This document shows positions 1-11,888 of a stretch of 64,000 nucleotides of DNA, in pieces. The stretch covers positions 51,280,970 through 51,344,969 of the forward strand of contig OX393579.1 in NCBI GenBank assembly GCA_947652605.1. Reading direction: 5' to 3'. The notes beneath the pieces were generated by a model that was not told where the DNA came from, made no database searches, and worked only from the letters and a program-made list of their open reading frames with translations. The translations under genes were made by a program, and so were the position numbers. Within the stretch, counting starts at the first letter, position 1. The number at the start of each line of letters is the position of its first letter. Origin of the DNA: Elmis aenea. Taxonomy: Eukaryota > Arthropoda > Insecta > Coleoptera > Elmidae.

Positions 1-640
1 ATATTTAAAAATTGCTAGTTATTCACATTCATAACATCAGCTTCATTACTTATTCTGTGTATTAATTCGTGTTTGAATCCGTGAAACAATATCTCAATCC
101 CCAAGAGATATAGCTAAGCTACCGCGGTTGTAGTAATTGTGTGACACCTTCATCAGATTTACGAGTATCTAGAAAGGTCTATAGGAACACGACAACAACA
201 AAAAAACACATATTGTGGCTATCCACGCTTCCAGCGTTTGTAACAATGACATAAAGCGAAATGACGTACGCCTAGCGCGTGTCCGCCTCAACTTCTGCCG
301 GAGGTTACCCGTGGGAAAAACGCTCCCCGCTTCATAGATCGGGCACCCCAATAAATTACAATAAACAGATACAGACCCTTATTACTGGCCAAGTACCGTG
401 AACAATATGTTAACTCATTGTTAAGAGGGCATAAAGTTAGAATATTACCCCCGTGGGACTTGTTATTATACAAGTTGTGTTTGGTTTAAGAATAATGCGT
501 GAATGGCACTGCAAAACCCAGTGCCTTATCGAGTTGTATAGTGAACAATAATTGTTTACCCCAGAAAATTGATTACTAAAGTTACAAATAATTATAATTT
601 TGTAAAGTTCGACTAATCTGTATGTTTATGTATGTGGTTA
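1..640. other. Unrecognised stretch with a GC-rich island
   Basis: No gene or repeat end recognised. Bases 240-345 are clearly richer in G+C than their surroundings and give short overlapping minus-strand frames of about 60 codons without recognisable motifs. It could be the relic of an old element. Confidence 0.4.
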
Positions 641-644
641 TAAC

Positions 645-1188
645 TTGATTAAAAGCCTTCTTAACTTGTACCAAATGAGTTTTAAAAGGTTTTACACCTT
701 GTTTTGTTTTTGTTTTCACAGCCTACTATAATTTTCTTTAAAATAAAAAACTAAAATACCTTCGTAACTTATGTATTATTGAAAATAACTATATCAACCC
801 TTATATATTTAAAATGGTAAAAAAATTAGGAATGTAAATAGCCATAGTCATAGCCAACTATAGCTTCCATTGAAACAAATGTAAGTTGGTCATAGCTTTT
901 TAACGGCGCCTTTTTTTTGTATAATTGAAGGCTACATAAAAATATCTAGAAATAATCTTTTAATTTTTTTTTGATATTTACAACAATAACGGAGATATGA
1001 CACCTTATTATTATGACAAAAAAAAACACTTTTTTCTTAAAACTCAAAAACCGTAAATGATAAAATATTTTTGAAAACGGTTCTGAGTTTGTCTCAAAAA
1101 ACTGCACACTTTTGATACTTTAACCGTTTCTCTATCTTGAATATTAAACGATATACCCATGTAATCCCATCGAATTTGGACCACCCTC
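645..1188 (-). mobile_element. Half copy of the 31.8-33.1 kb palindromic element
   Basis: Matches the right arm of the element at 31839-33054 for over 500 bp, including the AGTTTTAAAAGGTTTTACA stretch, the run CTGAGTTTGTCTCAAAAAAC and the terminal ATCGAATTTGGACCACCCT. The terminus has decayed from CCCTGTA to CCCTCTA. The opposite arm is missing, so this is one arm only. Directly after the end, GGGTATCTCGGTTA repeats a piece of the missing arm, which suggests a rearranged copy and not a clean truncation. Confidence 0.75.
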
Positions 1189-1189
1189 T

Positions 1190-1878
1190 AAGGGGTATCT
1201 CGGTTACCCTAATAGTTAGCAAAAATCTGATATCGGTCTCTTTGGCTGTTTAAAAAAGAAGACAAACGCCTGTGCTATCAGATGTTTTATATTGCTCTCC
1301 ATTTTGGTGCTACAGACGAAAAATTAAATTTAATCGTTTTTTAAAATTAAAATAGAACAAAATGTTATTAAGGTTTTCTATACATACAGATTTTTTTGCT
1401 TAATTTTGAAACAAAATTAAACAATTTTTAGCGACCTTGACTTTCAAGATATGAAGTAAACTTTAATTATTTTAAATGAAACCCTAGCTGGCCATGACTT
1501 TATATGAAAGAGCATTTTTTAGCTCTTCAAAAATGTATAGTTTTATATATTTGTTGTAAAAAATAACCAAGATATGACTGATTCTGTAAAAATTGCATCA
1601 TCAAGTGATGTTTGCAGTTAATAAACAACTAAGTATTTTTTTATTACCAATCATATTTATAAAGTACATAAAGAATTCATAAATTCATCAGTAGATTTTC
1701 AAATATAAGTATACGGAATTTATATAGCGCGTTTCATATTAAAGTTTATTCATGTGTTAAATCATTGTCATTAATAAAAATCAAGAAGCCTTCGGATGTT
1801 TCACTTTGATGTAAATTTTTTAAAGTTATGGTAAATTGGAGGTATATAAAGAAGCATATCCATCATTATGCCATTTTC
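1190..1878. other. AT-rich stretch, possibly old transposon arm
   Basis: Contains phrases such as AACCAAGATATGACTGATTC that resemble the low-complexity arms of the palindromic elements, but no terminus or partner copy was found in the window. Confidence 0.25.
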
Positions 1879-1880
1879 AA

Positions 1881-2015
1881 AATGAATGTATTTGCACTTC
1901 TGCTTAACAATAACATTTCTATTGACGTAAATAGTGTTGATTTTGAAAGAAATTGCTACTAAGATGTTTTTAAAGATCAAATACTAAACAGTTTTGTAGT
2001 CGTAAACAGCTTTAA
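1881..2015 (+). repeat. Dispersed repeat D, copy 1
   Basis: About 135 bp resembling 17522-17650 in the same orientation, including ATGTATTTGCA, TTTCTATTGACG and TTTTGAAAGAAATTGC. No inverted ends or coding content. Unclassified. Confidence 0.6.
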
Positions 2016-4130
2016 AATAAGCGGCTCATACCACAACTTCGTTCTTTAACTAAAAATATAAATACACTGACATTATTATTATAGAAATAAACTCGGTAAC
2101 ATTAAGGAACTTTAAATAAATATTGATCCAGTTACAAAAAACTTTTAATTATGTTATAAATTAACTCTCGAATTTTACAAAAAAAAGTCATAATATATTG
2201 AAACAGTACGTATGGAGAAAGCAAACAGCATCTCAAACGAACCCCGACTAATAACAGGTCGTCGAACAAACATAAAAAAGTTAATTCCAAAATCAAACAT
2301 TTCTAATATAAATCAATATTTTATGTGGCATTCACAGACTTGTCCCGGTTGCGATAATAAAATTTTAATGAAGAACCGATTCCAAGATCAATATTTAATC
2401 AGTTGGTGTCCATACTTAATTAAGTCAACCGTTAGCTAATAAATCAGATCAATTAATTCGCAGTCATTTCGAACTAACATTGTTCGAATATTTCACACTT
2501 TCTAACTCTGACAGAACAGTAAATATATCAAATGCACATTCACTTAAGACAACATGAAGATAAAAACATAGTGAGCCTGAGAAATACCGCAAACCTTTGT
2601 TTAAATGTGAAGTATGTTATTTTTAAGTACTCATTTTTTAAGACTATGATAAGGAAATAATTACATGAGGTAGTGGTAAAATATGTCGAGCAACTTTTCA
2701 AGTCGATTCAATTTATACAATAGCACAAAAAATCAAAGTTTCATAAAAAAATATTTACGTTTTTCTTCGAAAAATTGTAAATGTTTGGAAAATTAAATAC
2801 TGATTTGTTTTGCAAAGTTTTATTTCCATTACTAAACCCCTTGATCCCCGGAAACCCCATAACCAAGATGATCGTCTTATTTGCCTCTGTGGCAGGTTAG
2901 TATCTGCCTGTCATTTAAAGAATATCTGCTCCTTGTATTTATTTTAAAACTGCAACCACTACACAACAGACCACCTGACTACCGTAAACACTTGAGGAAG
3001 GGGATGCTTGAAGTCAGCCTTGCAGAAATAAGGGAATTTTAGGGGTTGTAAACTTCGAGCCAGAAGCCAAACGCTATATTTTACAGCGTTCGGCAACCTG
3101 CAGTTTGTATTTTTAGTTCGTGGGAATATTAAAAAAGTCTAGCGACACTTGTGTACATTCGAGAGCTTCGGAGCGTATGGTAATGCATCTGTCCTTACTT
3201 CTTCCGTATAAGGTTGCGTTTGTAAAAAAGGATACAAGTAATAAGCCTACTTAAGAAATTAATGAAGTTTTTAAGTCGGGTCTGCTATGAAAAACGTAGG
3301 CCTACGGTTGTTTATTTTCAGTCGACTGCGTCTTTGTATTTCAGTAGCGCTACTGTGGATTGTTAATAATTAACTTGAAATGTTTTCAACACTTATGCTG
3401 TTGGTGAAGTAATGTTTTTATAGATCAGAACACAGGAAATAAGTTGTGTACTTTAAGATTTTTATTTACATGATTATGTATCAAGCTAATAAAGACATTA
3501 AAAAGCTTTCGACTGAATGAATTGTGCAAAGAGTGTCTCGTTTTAGAAGAGAAAGAACATCTAGGTTATTGTCACTGACAAAAAAAATGTACATAATCTT
3601 TTGCTAATTTGTCAGACAAATTTGATATCATTTTTGTTAGCCAAACAAAAATGTTTCAAATTCCAAAGATCTATCTATCGTGCATAATTATAAGGCATAA
3701 TAAGTGTATTAGAATTTTTTGCTTATTTCTAATCTCTAATTGATTCAAAAATTGTATTTTGAATTATCCATTTTAACATGAATTACAGACTTTTACAAAT
3801 GTCATTGTATGTAGAGGGTTTCAAAATGACAACGATATTGCGACTAAAATACTAGTCAAAATTGTGTTAATACTATTGCTTGTATTCATAATTTTTGTTT
3901 CCCCTGCATAAGACATTTTTTAAACTGTTTTTTTTATGTCTATTTAAGCCCTTATAGAGTTTATAACAATGCAATCTGGTCTTTGTTACCAATGAGCAGT
4001 TTGATTCTAGCCTAAATTAATAATGTTCAAACTTGGTCTTAGTTTTATCCAATAGCAGTCCTTAGTTTGCCAACATATGAGAACACTAATTATTAACGTG
4101 CACCTACCGCACAGTCTCTGCTTTTAAACT
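2016..4130. other. Unrecognised intergenic or intronic sequence
   Basis: The longest frame is 2212-2439 (+), 75 codons, containing a CPGC motif but no recognisable domain and no coding-like base composition. No repeat ends seen. Confidence 0.4.
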
Positions 4131-4139
4131 TTTGCTTAA

Positions 4140-5175
4140 ACTAACCCAAAAGGTTTAACCCTTTTAAGTCTTCTCACTAATCCTGTAGTGTCCAGGAGCT
4201 GGATCGCCTCGACGTTTACGTGTTGATGGAGCCTTTCTTCATGGCTCTTGGCAAACGTTTTAATGGTGTTGAATACAGTGTCCATGTTGAGGTCCCGATG
4301 TATGTCACTATTTCTGCAATACCAAGGTGCTTGTATAGAAAAAGTTTATTATGTAGGGACAGAGAGGAATGAATGCCTTCCGGTTAGCCAGCACGTTTTT
4401 TGTATTTGATATCTATTTTTTCCCTTTTTTTCTTGACATGAGCCTTCCAGCGTAGCTTAGCGTCCAGTGTAATACCTAAGTATTTTGCTGTGTTGGAGTA
4501 TGGAATTTGTTTATTATTTAAGTTGATTGGTACATGTTCAATTCTCTTATTGGTAAAATTGATATGTACTGACTTAGTTTCATTTAACTTTATACGCCAT
4601 GTTTTTGTCCAGTTGTTGATCTGATTGGCAGCTGCTTGTAATTTCGCAGATGATTCTATATTGTTTCTTCCTACCGCTAAAATAGCCGTGTCGTCTGCAA
4701 AGGTCGCTATAGTATTGTTTTGTAACTCTGGAATATCACAAGTATACAATAAATATAGGACCGGACCTAGTACGCTTCCTTGTGGAACCCCTACTTTAAT
4801 TTTTTAAAGTTCTGAATAAGATTCTTCTTGCTTTATTCTGAAGTGTCTCTTTGAGATGTAGGATTGAAGAATTTGGGAGTATTGTTTTGGGAGGAGCGGT
4901 CATACTTTATAATTTAAACCATCATGCCACACTTTTTCGAAAGCCTTCGCTACGTCTAGAAAGATAGCAGAACAAACTTTCTTTTCTTCTAGGGCTTTTT
5001 CTATGACATTCGTACTTCTATGTACTTGGTCAATAGGTGAATGTTCTAAATCCCAATTGATCAGGGGGAATTAGTTCTTAATCTTCTATTATCGGTTTCA
5101 TTCTTTTGAGCAACAGCTTTTCGAACAGTTTCGATATAACAGGCAATAATGAGATTGGCCGGTAAGTTCTTACCG
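4140..5175 (-). pseudogene. Jockey-like LINE reverse transcriptase remnant
   Basis: Minus-strand pieces follow the order of a Jockey-type reverse transcriptase: YRPISLLPVISKLFEKLLL near 5100-5165; a frameshifted block giving HRSTNVIEKALEEKKVCSAI and then FLDVAKAFEKVWHDGL near 4890-5030; PQGSVLGPVLYLLYTCDIPE near 4730-4790; the catalytic box TFADDTAILA near 4700; and the thumb region KYLGITLDAKLRWKAH near 4440-4500. The C-terminal part continues down to about 4140 in broken frames. The catalytic aspartates of motif A (FLDV) and of FADD survive, but several frameshifts and stops make it non-functional. The endonuclease half is absent, as usual for 5'-truncated LINE copies. A short TIR repeat (5233 onward) lies at its truncated end. 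Confidence 0.88.
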
Positions 5176-5232
5176 GCCAAACTAGAATTTGAGATTTTGT
5201 TTCTACTAGTTTTATAAATCTTTGTAGATAAT

Positions 5233-5490
5233 TCGTCGCCTGAGAGTTATTTGTTCCATACGCCATTTTGGGGCAAACTGACCCATTCATACCAAGATTA
5301 TGTTGAAAATGTTCCATATCCTTTAACATAACTAAAATTTAAATTCGTTCGGTATTGACAAAGTTATCAGTGTTAACTTTGTTCCATATTCAAAAATCTG
5401 AAGATGAATTGCGGCTTTATTTGTTCCATATCCATACATTACATGTTTTGCGTTTTATTTGTTCCATATCCAAAAAATAACCTTAATTGT
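5233..5490 (+). repeat. TCGTCGCC repeat, copy 1
   Basis: Begins TCGTCGCCTGAGAGTTATTTG and repeats the motif TTTGTTCCATA several times. It matches the complete TIR element at 23004-23348 but lacks the inverted right end. Confidence 0.7.
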
Positions 5491-5512
5491 TGTGTTATGA
5501 TATCGTCGCCTT

Positions 5513-5660
5513 AGAGTTATTTTGTGCCATACGACATTTTGGGGCATATTGACTTATTTATTAATACCAAGATTATGTTGGAACTATTCCATATCCTTCA
5601 ACATACCTAAAATTTAAATTCCTTCGGTATTGACAAAGTTGTGTGTTAACTATGTTTCAA
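5513..5660 (+). repeat. TCGTCGCC repeat, copy 2 (tandem, truncated)
   Basis: A second start of the same unit, TCGTCGCCTTAGAGTTATTTT, follows copy 1 directly and runs for about 150 bp before homology ends. The two copies form a head-to-tail pair. Confidence 0.7.
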
Positions 5661-7036
5661 ATGAGATTGTGGTGTTTTTTCTCTCTAAAAAAAGATTATA
5701 GTTCCTTCGAAGATTTTTTTAATTAAACTTTGTTATATTTAAGTGTATTCCTTTCAAAGTTTTGTGTTTTCTGAATTGAGATAGCTTAATATTGTACCTA
5801 AAACAAGTAAAAAAATAGGCGTTTCCGATGCAGTTATCGATAACACCGCGTATACATCTCAAGAATGTTTGCTCATGCTAGAATTTTGAATCTATACGAG
5901 AGGGCGATTTCAGACAAGATTAGAAATACGATATTTTAGGATATCTCTAACAGCCCTCAAAGAGGGTGTATTTGAGTGCCCGTTGGGAACACACGAATGC
6001 TTTTAAGTAGGCTTGGCCCGCAAGTTTGTTGTTTTAATTTGGAAAAGACACACCTTTTTAAAACATTTCTATGCGGTTCCCGCCTTGAGTTTTTTACATA
6101 ATTTTCGGGGAACAATAAACAGTACAGTTTTATTTGAAGCAATAAAGTTACCTTATTTTATTTGGCAATATAACGATAAATATTTCGCGTTAATCAAAAA
6201 AAGTTACTTACAAGGTAAAATTTGTGCAACAAAAGCATCTTTGTTTCGATTTGTCAACATCTTGAGGATAAAGATACGCGATATGTATACGCAGGCAACT
6301 TGATAACAGCGTCTTGGTCATCAAAAAATCTTTCTTGGAAGATAAAGTCGTGGGAACTATAAGGAATCTTATATTTCCCGGATAAACTCGACGAATCTAA
6401 AGATGTTTGTTATCTGAGGGGCCTTTAAAGTGCATACATACGTAAGATTTTAACTAATACGTAGTTAACCTTAGGTACATTATTAAAATTTCTTTAATAT
6501 AATAATAATCTTGTAAAGACGTTTTTACAAGGAAACATCTTAATAAATTACTTAAAGCTATGAAGAAGTTATCTGCTTTTAAGTTTAAGAATATTTTGCT
6601 TGTAGCCTATTATCCTTGGGTTTATTTTGTAGGATATTGAAATAAATTTTGTAATATCTAAGCAAAGTTACTATATTTTAGGTATTGTTGGTGTTGCCCA
6701 ACAGTGAACGTATTTAGTTTTAATATGGCTATAAAAGTAAGTAAGTCAATGAAAATTTTAATATCTTGTCCGCAACTAAATTAAAAATTAATGAGAGTAA
6801 TTTTAAAAGGGATAAAATTTAACTGCGTATGAAAAGTTAATTACATAACCTTTAACATGATTGCATGGACATTGTTGCTTTTGTAGACCTAACAAAATAA
6901 TGAAACACATAATGTAATTACTTATATTATAAAATTTACTCATCAATTTTCTTTAAATACTGTCTTAAGAAACAACACGTTAGCAAAACACATTGGACAA
7001 AATCGACAAGTCCGTGGTTTTTATAAGTTATTAATT
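5661..7036. other. Unrecognised AT-rich stretch
   Basis: Holds a 96-codon frame at 6013-6303 (+) whose product shows no domain, signal or low-complexity pattern that I recognise, and a 61-codon frame opposite. Composition around 5950-6110 is slightly GC-richer than the flanks. No repeat ends found. Confidence 0.35.
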
Positions 7037-7247
7037 TTGAAAGTGACTTAAGTCACTTTACAGTAATAAAAAATGGCGATTCGTTAATGTCTGTGCGAAA
7101 TTATGTATACTGAGGAAAATATAAGTAACCGAGATAACAATTATATATGAAATTTTGTATAGGTAGCATAAATGTTTGTATGCACATCAAAATGCAAAAC
7201 AATTAATATCTCAAAGTAACATGAAAAGCGACTTATGCCACTTTCAA
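7037..7247 (+). mobile_element. Short TIR repeat C, copy 1
   Basis: Begins TTTTGAAAGTGACTTAAGTC and ends GCGACTTATGCCACTTTCAA, imperfect inverted termini. A second, inverted copy is at 34119-34304. No coding content; about 210 bp, the size of a miniature element. Confidence 0.6.
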
Positions 7248-7378
7248 AATAAACGGCTCATTTATAGATTGAGAACGAAGTAGCTATATTCTGATTAATT
7301 TTGTAACTATTGTGGAATACTGCAATGGATTGTTTGCTGTGGCAACAGTGCCCATTTCATTGGACCTTTACTTCTTAC

Positions 7379-9248
7379 TAGGGTTGGGCAAAATTTAATT
7401 TATCTTAAAAAATCAAAAATCATTGATTTAAATTAAAAAAATTAAAAAAAAATAATCACGAAATGTTGATTTGTTTAAGAAACCTAACTATTTTTCCTGT
7501 TTACAACTAGTTTATTTATTATTCACCCTACATTATATCTTCTATACAGCGTCATGCAAAAAAGATCAACAAATAACAAATGAAAAAGTTTTTTTAGTTA
7601 ACATTTCTCAGAAACTTTAATTCCTTATAAAAGTTGGTGGATGACCTAAAACCAATTTAAAATGGAAAAAAATCCCAAAAATGTATACGATACCAAATTT
7701 TAGCGATTTCAGAAATATTCACAAGAGTAAAGTGGCCTTATTTTAAGAGTTACAAAAAAAAAACTTCATAGGGAAAGATTGTTTAAAGCCTCTACACATT
7801 AGCCAACTTGTCGGGGCCGACAGTCGGGAACTCCGAGTTGGGTGTTGTCTACACACCTCCCGATCAGTACAACCAACAGCATAAACGTCATAGCTTTTTA
7901 TTCATTTTGATGTTAAATTTTCGGTTTAATAGTCCTTATCTAAAGGAATGTAGTGAGGAGGTTGGCTTGTTGGATGGTCTGGCCACCCGACCGTTCCAAC
8001 TGTCGTGTTGGTCGGGTGAAACACTACACATTAAACAATTTATCGGAATGGTCGGCCGGTTGTCCCGACAAATTGGTAGGTGTGTAGAGGCCTTTAGAAT
8101 TCAAAAATACGACCAAAGGTGAAATATGACGTTAAAATTTCAATGAAAATTTCAATTAGATATAATTTTTAAAGCTATTTTTACATCCAAAAAGTCTGCA
8201 ACAAATGGAAAAGTTTTTTATTATTGGTTTCTTAAATAATTTTGTTCTTGAGAAAAGTTGGTGCATAGTCCAAAATTAATTTTAAGTTAAAAAAAGGTCA
8301 ATAAAATTTCATATTACACTAGATTTTAACGATTTTAGAAAAATTTGGAAGAGTAAAGTGCCCTTATTTTAGGAATTTAAAAAAAGTTAAAATAATCTTG
8401 TTTAGAATTTAAAAATTTTATTCAATATAAAATATCGTTTTGCCTTGATTTTTTTTTAAACTCTTAAAATAAGGACGCTTTAATCTTGCGAATATTTCTA
8501 AAATCGCTAACAGCTAGTGTATGAATTTTAATCGATTTTTTTTTAATCTTAAAATTAAGTTTTATACCATGCACCAACTTTCCTCAAGAATAAAATTTTC
8601 CGATAAATCGATAATAAAAAACTTTTCAATTAGTTGCAAAAAACTTTTTGAATGTTGAAACTACTATAAAATTGGAAAATAAAATTTTAACGTCAAATTT
8701 CGTATTGTCAAATGTTTGATTTCTAAAAAATGTTTTTTCCACGATTTTTTATTGTAAGTCTTAAAATAGGGGCACTTTACTTTTGCGAATATTTTTAAAA
8801 TCGTTAAAATCTAGCGACAATTTTTTTTTCATCTTTAAAATTAGTTTTAGATTATGCATCAACGTTTATCTTTTATTCTGAAAAATCGATAATAATTCCA
8901 ATTTTTGCAGACTTTTTGAATGAGGCTGTAGATCTTTTGATACTAAACTTAAAAATTATTATGAAAATTTACAAAGTAAATCTACCAGAATGCGTCTCTA
9001 ACAAGAAAATTCCCGAAGATACTTTATTTCTCCCCGATCTATAAGAAGCCAATAGGCAATATTTCCGGAGTAGGTATTTTACTAGCGGTTATTTAAACGG
9101 GTGGAAGTAAAACGTGCATTTAATTTATATTTGACGTGTGACGTTAAATCGTGAAAATAAAGTTTGATTTAAATCATAATTTTAATTAAAAAAATCAGCT
9201 TATTTAAATCATGATTTAAATCAATTTATTTAAATCAGGACAACTCTG
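7379..9248. mobile_element. hAT-type non-autonomous element with AAATCA subterminal repeats
   Basis: The ends are TAGGGTTGGGCAAAA (a decayed CAGGG) and, inverted, CAGAGTTGTCCTGATTT. They are flanked by an 8-bp target duplication, CTTCTTAC at 7371-7378 and CTTTTTAC at 9249-9256, with one mismatch. Subterminal sequence is built of repeats of the GATTTAAATC type, as in the related element at 28110-29339. The interior holds four degenerate copies of a block ending TAAAGTGCCCTTATTTTA, two in each orientation, so it is itself fold-back. A Harbinger-like element (7786-8093) is inserted in it. No transposase sequence remains. Confidence 0.75.
7786..8093 (+). mobile_element. PIF/Harbinger-like miniature element
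   Basis: A 308-bp insert with ends AAGCCTCTACACA and TGTGTAGAGGCCT, flanked by TTA at 7783-7785 and TTA at 8094-8096, the target duplication typical of PIF/Harbinger. It is GC-richer than the surrounding hAT element. The 104-codon open frame across it (7808-8122) has no recognisable domain and is probably fortuitous. A related copy is at 41558-41728, inverted. Confidence 0.75.
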
Positions 9249-9256
9249 CTTTTTAC

Positions 9257-9805
9257 ACGCGTTTCTGTATTGAAAGCAATTTGGTGACCACACTAGTCAG
9301 TATTTACATTTTATGGTCTATTTTGTTCTGGGAGTGTATGCAAAATTGTCTCTCGCAAAAAAAACTCCAACTTGATTGACTAGTTTTTAGTTTTTTGTCG
9401 ACAGTGAAGAAATTGCGTAAAGTTTTTTTGATTAATGCTTTTTCAAAATTAGCCAACGAGTGTAGGAGTTAGGTAACCCGAAGCAATTTAATTTTTAACG
9501 AACGGAAGTTACCAATTATTGTGACACATTCGCCTTTTTGTTCATTTAGCGGGCATGTGAACAACACGATTGCTTTTGATTGTATGCAAAAACAGGGCAA
9601 TCATCTCGAAACATAAAAACCGCAAGTAAAGTAACGCGTTGAGAGCGTTCGTTATTCAAAAATTAAAACAATGTAAGTAAATAACGTTCTCGCGTCATAA
9701 TTCCTAAAATCGCTTAATTAGTGACGCAATGTGATACGACTATTAACCCAGTTAAGTCTCGTGTTGGAAAAAAATGTGCTAATTTTAATGTTTGCATTGT
9801 TTCAG
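9257..9805 (+). other. Intron sequence before the first Fringe exon
   Basis: No repeat ends recognised. It finishes with the pyrimidine-rich acceptor at 9791-9805. A donor-like CAATGTAAGTAA at about 9670 is not preceded by recognisable coding sequence. Confidence 0.5.
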
Positions 9806-9854
9806 ACTTGGTTTTTTACCGACACCGATGATCCAGAATTTCACATCAGTACTT
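9806..9854 (+). CDS. fng: Fringe glycosyltransferase, internal exon (TWFFTDTDDPEF segment)
   Basis: This 49-nt exon encodes TWFFTDTDDPEFHIST plus the first base of the next codon. Fringe proteins are Golgi type II membrane enzymes of family GT31 that add beta-1,3-GlcNAc to O-fucose on Notch EGF repeats and so tune ligand choice. The segment TWFFTDTDDPE is characteristic of insect Fringe and lies upstream of the catalytic DDD motif. The exon is preceded by a pyrimidine-rich acceptor ending in TTTCAG and followed by the consensus donor GTAAGT. The trailing T joins the AT opening the exon at 23553 to make a Tyr codon with the frame kept. No start codon or signal anchor is in the window, so earlier exons must lie to the left. 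The match is to remembered family sequence, not a search. Confidence 0.85.
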
Positions 9855-10219
9855 GTAAGTATACTTAACAGTTTATTATATTCTAAGGTTCTAAGAAAGT
9901 TACAACAGATTTTTAAACAACGGAATTATTTTAAGATTTGAAAATCGGCTCTTTAATAATTTTTAATGTAAGTTAATTTTTTATGAAGCTTAGTTTACTT
10001 TGTGTTTTAATTTTAAAAAGGGCCTTGCCAATAATCGGTAAATATACAAGCTTTACATATTTTACCTGTTAAGCAAGAAACTGAGGATGTTCTTTGTGAT
10101 GCTGATATTCGACTTTTATTGGCGTTTTCGGTCTAACCGGAAGTGATAACATTTTTGTTGAGGAGTGCTATAAAATTTACTCTTTCTACGACCACTAATG
10201 TAAAAGACTCTTACCGTAC

Positions 10220-10412
10220 AGCCTGCACGCATAGTAAGTGGTTCCTTACGCACGTTAAGCAAAAAGCACAGTTTTTTACTAGAAATGATCAAAGTAGACT
10301 CACGTCAAATACTTCCTGCATGCCTAGTGAGTGAGTTATAACGCACGGTAAGCAAAACGCACACTTGTGTAGCAATGTCAAAGCAGGCTTACGTCAAAAT
10401 TGACAAGACAAC
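10220..10412 (+). repeat. Two-unit tandem duplication, about 95 bp each
   Basis: The block from GCCTGCACGCATAGTAAGTG to CTCACGTCAAAT is followed by a diverged second copy, from TCCTGCATGCCTAGTGAGTG to CTTACGTCAAAA. Both contain AACGCACG/TACGCACG followed by TTAAGCAAAA or GTAAGCAAAA. Confidence 0.6.
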
Positions 10413-10485
10413 GTAATTACATGTTTATATTAGCCAAAAAGCCGTTAAAATCGTAGGTATTACGTGATCGTAGAAAAAGTTAGCT

Positions 10486-10570
10486 ACATAACACGAGTTG
10501 TAAAGCCATTACGCACCCGTGGAAATTTTTCCACTCGTGTGTAATATGCTTCTTACAACTTTTTTTATGT
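10486..10570. repeat. Short fold-back hairpin
   Basis: An imperfect palindrome whose arms read ACATAACACGAGTTGTAA and, inverted, ACATAAAAAAAGTTGTAA. It closes on GTGGAAATTTTTCCAC. Probably a miniature element relic. Confidence 0.55.
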
Positions 10571-11184
10571 AATATACTATTTCATCATTTTTTTAAATTA
10601 AGTATTGTTCTAAAACAAAATGAAGATATTTTTTAAAACTATTTCTTAAGGTAAAATAGTGTTTCATTGTACCCCTTGAGAAAAGTGTGAGTGTTTCAAT
10701 CAACCCCAGTCATGGGGCATTTTAAAACATTTAGTTTTCGTTATAAAATAGCTGCTTACTTCTTAAATTCGGTTTTCTAACAAGAATTTATTAATTCAAC
10801 TACTTATTAGGTACATTAATAAGTGCCATCTTTTATCTGTAATTTTTTGTTTTAATATATACTAAAAACGTTCTGTGAAAAAACAATTTATGTGTTTCAA
10901 CGTGCCCATCGTTACCCTATTTTGTGGAACATATTTTTTTACTAGTTGGAGTAATAGGTCATTTTCGTTCGACCATTTTTTTTTAACTAGTAAAATATTT
11001 GAATATTATTTATCGAAATTGAAGCTGGGATGATTTTTGGAACAAGTGGTACAGGCAAGATTGATGCAGTTCTTGTGGATAAACAAAAAAAAAGGTTTTG
11101 AATTTTAAATTCGTATTAAGCGGACCATTTTTACTTGTTTAAAACTCATTTTGAAAAAATGTCGTAATTTTTCAAATCTACTGC
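10571..11184. other. Unrecognised AT-rich stretch
   Basis: Intronic. Nothing beyond homopolymer runs and one GT-rich phrase; no frame over 60 codons. Confidence 0.4.
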
Positions 11185-11187
11185 TTA

Positions 11188-11800
11188 CCAGGGAAGGTCA
11201 CGATACGTTGTCGCTAGAATTTGATTAAGGCTGTGTTTATTGCTTCAACTACATCAGAATTAAATGTTTTGCAGAGTTATACGTGCCACTAGCCATTTTC
11301 TTTGGAAAAAATAGGGGAAAAACTGAAAAGCTGAATAATAAAAGTAATTTTTGCGATCGCGTTGGCAATGAAACCGTCCGAGACAAAATCGAAATTCTTC
11401 TATTTACCAATGCGCGCATCCTTTGCAAGGAAAATGGTGCAAAGTTTTCTCAAAAATCTTAAACGGTTCCGAAGAAAAACGCAAAAAACGAGGGGGTTTC
11501 GTTTTTGACGTTTTTCTCCGGAACCGTTCAAGATTTTTTTAAAAACTTTGCACCATTTTACTTGCAAAGGATGCGCGCATTGGTAAATAGAAGAATTTAG
11601 ATTTTGTCTCTGACGGTTTCATGGTCAACGCGATCGCAAAAATGACCTTTTTATACAAATTTTTCAGTTTTTCTCCTATTTTTCCGAAGGAAATCGCCAG
11701 TGGCTGTATAACTTTGAAGAAAACATGGTTTTGATGTCCTTGATGCAATAAACACAACCTTAATCAAATTCTAGCGACAACGTATCGTGACCCTCCCTTG
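11188..11800. mobile_element. Fold-back element family A, complete copy
   Basis: A 613-bp palindrome. The left arm starts CCAGGGAAGGTCACGATACG and the right arm ends CGTATCGTGACCCTCCCTTG, flanked by TTA at 11185-11187 and TTA at 11801-11803. Arm homology extends almost to the centre near 11495 and includes GCGATCGCGTTGG, AATGCGCGCATCCTTTGCAA and AACGGTTCCG. The TTA duplication suggests PIF/Harbinger mobilisation, but there is no coding sequence to test this. Partial copies are at 30333, 33262, 34597, 52873 and 57761. Confidence 0.8.
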
Positions 11801-11888
11801 TTAGTAGACGCTTGTCCAGTATCAAGTAAAGTTTCCATTTTATAGAATTTAAGACAAAATATCATTAAAGATTTTAATCTTCAATTCA

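Noticed and set aside
2212..2439. 75-codon frame with CPGC motif as a possible small protein
   Set aside because: No matching second Cys pair, AT-rich codons, no promoter or conservation evidence.
6013..6303. 96-codon frame as a gene
   Set aside because: The product shows no domain or biased composition, with an overlapping frame on the other strand; expected by chance at this scale.
9640..9690. Donor-like CAATGTAAGTAA as the end of an upstream Fringe exon
   Set aside because: The sequence before it does not encode the expected Fringe segment and has no acceptor.
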